From the NCBI GenBank assembly GCA_947496535.1, contig CANMDE010000001.1:62001-126000 (forward strand): a DNA stretch of 64,000 nucleotides, given 5' to 3'. This document shows positions 60,402 to 64,000 of the stretch, piece by piece (within the stretch, counting starts at the first letter, position 1; every line of letters starts with the position of its first letter). The stretch is from an uncultured Paracoccaceae bacterium. GTDB taxonomy: Bacteria > Pseudomonadota > Alphaproteobacteria > Rhodobacterales > Rhodobacteraceae. Position numbers and translations under genes: made by a program. The notes beneath the pieces were generated by a model, which saw only the letters and a program-made list of their open reading frames with translations, did no database searches and was not told the DNA's origin.

Positions 60402-61228
60402 GCGGCCGTATCCTTTGGTTTTGCAAATAAAGCTAGCCGGAAGTCACCACAGCGTTGAAAGCCGATGGCTTCATAGGCTCTCGTCGCGGCATCATTGGCA
60501 GCCCCGAGAATTGCACGGGGGGTTCCCTGATTGCGCGCCTCAGCCAGGTGAAGCGCGACAGCCAGCCGGGCGAAGCCTTTGTTGCGGAACTCCGGTGGTG
60601 TGTAGACGCCGCCCACCTGCACAATCTGAGGTAATGCAGCATTGAACCCGGTCATGGCCACCGGTTTGCCGTGGAGCAGTAAGATGCGGTGTTGGCCCCT
60701 TTCGATATGGCCCGATATGTCCCTTCGAGCCTGACTCTCTGGGTCAGGGGTGTTCATAACCTCAGCGCAAAAATCTGCTCGCCACGCGGTCGCCAACTGT
60801 CGATACTCTTCGCCCAGCGTAACCAGTGTTGCATCTGGTCGGTGTGGGACGATCAAATCAGACAGGTTCAGACTGAATTGCGGTTCGACCCGATCGGTCA
60901 GCGTTGGTATGCCTTGCAGATCGGCGGCAACAAGCGTTTTGCTGATCTGATGATCGTCTCCGACCGCGCCGATCATGACGCGCTCGGCCAGAAAGTTGCC
61001 AACAAAGGCCCAGTCTACGTCTGTCCCGTTTGGCATTTGTGGCATCAGCATCCCAGCCTTGGTAATGCCAAAAACACCTCGATCGCCGATCCAGTACCGC
61101 ATTGATCGTGCATGGTCGCCGTCCAATCCGTGTCGCTCCAGGTTGCTGAGCGGAAACATCGATGTTTCGATATGCCGGTTCAGGATATCTTGAATTGCCG
61201 GCAGATCGTCTAGTGTCGCCCGTCTCAT
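60398..61228 (-). CDS. GNAT-family N-acetyltransferase
   Basis: This 276-residue protein has an N-terminal GNAT-like half (MRRATLDDLPAIQDILNRHIETSMFPLSNLERHG) and a C-terminal acetyltransferase domain whose acetyl-CoA loop is in GGVYTPPEFRNKGFARLAVALHLAEARNQGTPRAILGAANDAATRAYEAIGFQRCGD. The double-domain build resembles GNAT proteins that acetylate small molecules. It overlaps rsmE upstream and the small membrane protein downstream by four bases. Substrate unknown. Confidence 0.85.
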   Translation of the reverse strand: MRRATLDDLPAIQDILNRHIETSMFPLSNLERHGLDGDHARSMRYWIGDRGVFGITKAGMLMPQMPNGTDVDWAFVGNFLAERVMIGAVGDDHQISKTLVAADLQGIPTLTDRVEPQFSLNLSDLIVPHRPDATLVTLGEEYRQLATAWRADFCAEVMNTPDPESQARRDISGHIERGQHRILLLHGKPVAMTGFNAALPQIVQVGGVYTPPEFRNKGFARLAVALHLAEARNQGTPRAILGAANDAATRAYEAIGFQRCGDFRLALFAKPKDTAA

Positions 61229-61950
61229 TTCCAGTCCCCCAGCTGGAGCTGCCAGAGCGTCAGTGCCGCAACGGCGCCTGTATCGGCCCTCAGAATCCGT
61301 GGACCTAGACTGACCGGATGAGCGAAAGGCAGTTCGTGAAGCGTGCGACGTTCATCAGCGGAAAAACCACCCTCCGGACCAATGAGTATGGCCCACGGGT
61401 TTTGCGTCGCGGCGGGTAGGCAGGGGGGTTGGCCAATCATTCCCTCATCACAGAACATCAACTGCCTGTCATCGGGCCACTTGGCCAGAACCTGCTCAAG
61501 TTTGGCCACTTCATCGACCGGCGGAACAAAAGTACCACCACATTGTTCAGTCGCCTCAACAGCGTGCGCTTGCAACTTGTCTTGTCGTATGCGGTCGGCG
61601 TTTTGTGTGAAGTCTGTCCGCACCGGGCAGATACGGGCGGCACCCATTTCGGTGGCCTTTTCAACTATAAAGGTGGTGCGCTCCTTGCGGATCGGCGCGA
61701 AAAGCAGCCACAGATCGGGTGGCGTCTGCAGGGGCCGGGTCTGACCTTGGCAAACCAGAACGCCACTTTTTTTACCCACCTCCACTACCGTGGCGTCCCA
61801 TTCCCCATCGCGGCTGTTGATCAACGAAAGAACTGCGTTCGGACCTAGCCGCATCACGCCAAACAGGTAGTGCGCCTGCTCCCGCGACAGCGGAACCGAT
61901 TGCCCTTCTCCCAGTGGGTGATCTACATAGAGCCGAACCTTGGATGCCAT
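61225..61950 (-). CDS. rsmE: 16S rRNA (uracil1498-N3)-methyltransferase RsmE
   Basis: This 241-residue SPOUT methyltransferase modifies U1498 of 16S rRNA. The PUA-like N-terminus (KVRLYVDHPLGEGQSVPLSREQAHYLFGVMRL) leads to the trefoil-knot region IGPEGGFSADERRTL and LGPRILRADTGAVAALTLWQ, which is diagnostic. ATG 61950 is used; ATG 61962, directly abutting ubiA's start, is possible. Divergent ubiA begins within 12 bases, so each promoter must lie inside the other's coding region. Confidence 0.92.
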   Translation of the reverse strand: MASKVRLYVDHPLGEGQSVPLSREQAHYLFGVMRLGPNAVLSLINSRDGEWDATVVEVGKKSGVLVCQGQTRPLQTPPDLWLLFAPIRKERTTFIVEKATEMGAARICPVRTDFTQNADRIRQDKLQAHAVEATEQCGGTFVPPVDEVAKLEQVLAKWPDDRQLMFCDEGMIGQPPCLPAATQNPWAILIGPEGGFSADERRTLHELPFAHPVSLGPRILRADTGAVAALTLWQLQLGDWK

Positions 61951-61962
61951 GAGACGGACCAT

Positions 61963-62931
61963 ATGACCCAGCAGGCCCAGATGCCAGAGCCGAAAGATGC
62001 CGTCGCAGATGCGGTGAAAGGCAATTGGGTGGACCGCTTTGCGCCTATGCCGACGCGCCCATATTTACGGCTCAGCCGGGCTGACCGGCCTATAGGCACA
62101 TGGCTTTTGTTCATCCCATGCGTCTGGGCCGTGGCGCTGGCGGTTTTGGCAACAGATGTCGCAGGGCCACTTGATGTATGGATCATTGTCGGTTGTGGGA
62201 TTGGTGCATTCTTGATGCGCGGTGCAGGCTGCACATGGAACGACATCACTGACCGAGACATTGATGGCCAAGTCGCACGCACGAAGTCGCGACCTTTGCC
62301 AGCCGGGCAGGCCACGGTCAGGGGCGCAGTGATCTGGATGATCGCCCAATCCCTGATCGCATTTTGCATCTTGTTAACGTTTTCGCCGACAGCAATTGGG
62401 CTTGGCATCCTGGCGTTGCTACCTGTGACTATTTACCCCTTCGCAAAGCGGTTCACATGGTGGCCGCAGGCGTTTTTGGGGATCGCGTTCAACTGGGGCG
62501 CTTTGCTGGCATGGGCCGCGCATACAAACAGTATCGGACCGGTGCCACTGGTCCTTTATATCGCGGGTATCTTTTGGACGCTGTTTTACGATACGATCTA
62601 CGCCCATCAGGACGTAGAGGATGATGCTTTGATCGGGGTAAAGTCCACCGCGCGCCTGTTTGGGGAAAACAGCCGCAAATGGCTGCGTCTGTTCTCGACC
62701 ATGACGGTGATAACTTTCGGGATTGCGGTACTTCTGGCGTGCATGGATAGGTCCATCGTTTCGCTTATGCTGGCCATTGCAGGGCCTTGGGCCATGGGAT
62801 GGCACATGACTTGGCAGCTTGTCCGGTTTGATCCAGAAGAAGCACCGAATGATCTGCTGAGTATATTCCACTCCAACCGTGATGCGGGGCTAATCCCCCT
62901 GCCATTTTTCGCCTTGGCCGTTTTGGTATGA
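61963..62931 (+). CDS. ubiA: 4-hydroxybenzoate polyprenyltransferase UbiA
   Basis: This 322-residue integral-membrane prenyltransferase attaches the polyprenyl tail to 4-hydroxybenzoate in ubiquinone biosynthesis. The first Asp-rich motif is NDITDRDIDGQVARTKSRPLPAG (about residues 106-128), the second is DTIYAHQDVEDDALIGVKSTA (about 227-247). About eight or nine helices are present. The N-terminal extension before the first helix is about 45 residues, normal for the order. Its start is essentially back-to-back with rsmE. Confidence 0.94.
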   Translation: MTQQAQMPEPKDAVADAVKGNWVDRFAPMPTRPYLRLSRADRPIGTWLLFIPCVWAVALAVLATDVAGPLDVWIIVGCGIGAFLMRGAGCTWNDITDRDIDGQVARTKSRPLPAGQATVRGAVIWMIAQSLIAFCILLTFSPTAIGLGILALLPVTIYPFAKRFTWWPQAFLGIAFNWGALLAWAAHTNSIGPVPLVLYIAGIFWTLFYDTIYAHQDVEDDALIGVKSTARLFGENSRKWLRLFSTMTVITFGIAVLLACMDRSIVSLMLAIAGPWAMGWHMTWQLVRFDPEEAPNDLLSIFHSNRDAGLIPLPFFALAVLV

Positions 62932-62990
62932 TTGAACCTCCGGGCTTGCGGGCCTATGCAGATGGCCTGAGTTAACAAGAACGGATGCCG

Positions 62991-64000
62991 ATGCGCCTAT
63001 CAGCTATACTATTGCGTATTGTCGTGTTTGCGATTGCGGGTTTTGGGTCTGTGGTTGCCGCCCGCTCTGCAGTCGCAACGATGGAAGATCGGTCAGTGAT
63101 TGCTGTCCGCGAAACCCTTATAGATCAAGGGCATGACTGGGTTTCGGTGCTTGGTGACGGACTGCAGGTTATTCTGGAGGGTGAGGCCCCGTCCGAAGCT
63201 GCACGCTTTCGCGCCATATCGGCCGCAGGCAGCATGGTTGACGCCAGCCGGGTGATCGACAGTATGTCAATTGTCGAATCAGACAAGATCGCTCCACCGG
63301 AATTCGCTGTGGAAATCCTACGCAATGACCGTGGTGTGTCATTGATTGGGCTGTTGCCAGCTGCAGCAGACCGCAGGGATTTGGAAAAGGAAATCGAAAA
63401 TATCGCCGATGGCCTGCCGGTTACAGACCTTATGGATGTGGCGGATTACCCGATGCCAGAAACATGGCTGGATGCGATGAGCTATGCGGTGCGTGCGCTT
63501 GAGCTTCTGCCCCGATCCAAAATATCAGTTGGACCGAACCGGGTAGCGATTAGCGCCATTGCAGACACCGAACAGCAAAAGGTCCAGTGGGAACGCAGCC
63601 TAGCGCGTAACACGCCAGAAAATGTAGTGCTGGATGTTGATATCAGCGCACCGCGCCCAGTGATTTCTCCCTTTACCACACGTTTTACGCTCGATGGCGA
63701 AGGGGGCCGGTTCTATGCCTGCGCAGCAGATACCGAAGCCGCGCGCGATGTCATTCTGGCAGCCGCCGCTGCGGCCGGATTGACGGAAGAGACTGAGTGC
63801 ACCATCGCCTTGGGCACGCCTTCCCGTACGTGGGGAGATGCCGCATCGCTGGCGATTGAAGCCATCAGTCAAATGGGCGGCGGAACAGTTACGCTGTCTG
63901 ACACGGATGTCACGCTTGTAGCCTTGCCTGGGACCGAGCAAGAGGTATTCGATAACGCTGTGGGCGAATTGGAAAATGCGCTGCCCGAAGTCTTTGCCGT
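62991..64000 (+). CDS. OmpA-associated-type periplasmic protein, 5' part
   Basis: The frame from ATG 62991 (or 62985) stays open to the window end, giving at least 336 residues without a stop. A signal peptide (MRLSAILLRIVVFAIAGFGSVVAA) is followed by BON-like repeats (VIAVRETLIDQGHDWVSVLGDGLQVILEGEAP; NDRGVSLIGLLPAAADRRDLEKEIENIADG; ALPGTEQEVFDNAVGELENALPEVF). This layout matches alphaproteobacterial proteins with a C-terminal OmpA peptidoglycan-binding domain, which would lie beyond base 64000. Identity is inferred from architecture and from memory of the order. Confidence 0.75.
   Translation, partial: MRLSAILLRIVVFAIAGFGSVVAARSAVATMEDRSVIAVRETLIDQGHDWVSVLGDGLQVILEGEAPSEAARFRAISAAGSMVDASRVIDSMSIVESDKIAPPEFAVEILRNDRGVSLIGLLPAAADRRDLEKEIENIADGLPVTDLMDVADYPMPETWLDAMSYAVRALELLPRSKISVGPNRVAISAIADTEQQKVQWERSLARNTPENVVLDVDISAPRPVISPFTTRFTLDGEGGRFYACAADTEAARDVILAAAAAAGLTEETECTIALGTPSRTWGDAASLAIEAISQMGGGTVTLSDTDVTLVALPGTEQEVFDNAVGELENALPEVFA

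Noticed and set aside
1..64000. tRNA, rRNA, CRISPR array or complete insertion sequence
   Set aside because: Intergenic gaps are short and show no cloverleaf, repeated spacer pattern or transposase gene.

Overview
The window reads as a chromosomal segment of an alphaproteobacterium, most likely Rhodobacterales (Roseobacter group). This rests on protein-level resemblance from memory, not a database search: the pyrB/inactive-pyrC/plsY run, the plant-type GshA, the motB-flgE-flgK-flgL-flgI block with a CtrA-like box, the YcjX/TIGR01620/DUF2125 group, and the alpha-type ClpA start. Base composition is moderately GC-rich in genes, with AT-rich dips near 36.0-36.4, 37.5-37.9 and 43.8-45.3 kb. No rRNA, tRNA, CRISPR array, complete insertion sequence or prophage was seen.

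Layout. (1) 0.26-7.0 kb: a secreted YHYH-domain protein, then an oligopeptide ABC transporter (oppA, hairpin, oppB-C-D-F). (2) 7.0-17.4 kb: tamA-tamB outer-membrane assembly genes, truA, the YcjX/TIGR01620 inner-membrane pair and a DUF2125 protein. (3) 17.5-19.6 kb: a class II aldolase, a VOC protein and a galactose-dehydrogenase-like oxidoreductase. (4) 19.9-32.3 kb: a reductive pyrimidine catabolism island. It holds both dihydropyrimidine dehydrogenase subunits with a methyltransferase gene between them, a polysaccharide-deacetylase-like gene, RutR, beta-ureidopropionase, a small unknown gene, dihydropyrimidinase, an unknown membrane protein, and an NMT1-type ABC transporter. A perfect RutR operator lies between rutR and the catabolic operon, so uptake and the steps from uracil/thymine to beta-alanine or beta-aminoisobutyrate are probably co-controlled by pyrimidine.

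(5) 32.4-37.5 kb: a poorly characterised membrane/periplasmic cluster (anchor protein, HupE/UreJ-like protein, two paralogous four-helix proteins, a two-domain DUF6152 protein, and a divergent PepSY-TM protein). This is the best candidate here for an undescribed system. (6) 37.9-43.8 kb: late flagellar genes flgI, flgL, flgK, flgE, motB. (7) 43.8-48.2 kb: an AT-rich gap with a perfect 14-bp inverted repeat, a Crp/Fnr regulator, an IclR regulator, a selenium-binding-protein-56/methanethiol-oxidase homologue, and an abutting unknown polytopic protein. (8) 48.2-64 kb: mostly housekeeping genes: an RlmL-type RNA methyltransferase, a SAM methyltransferase, gloB, clpA, a metallophosphoesterase, a uracil-DNA glycosylase, pyrB, a dihydroorotase lacking metal ligands, plsY, gshA, a small membrane protein, a GNAT protein, rsmE, ubiA, and the start of an OmpA-associated-type protein cut by the window end.

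Many neighbours overlap by four bases (ATGA/GTGA) or one base (TGATG), which supports operon structure and start choices throughout.
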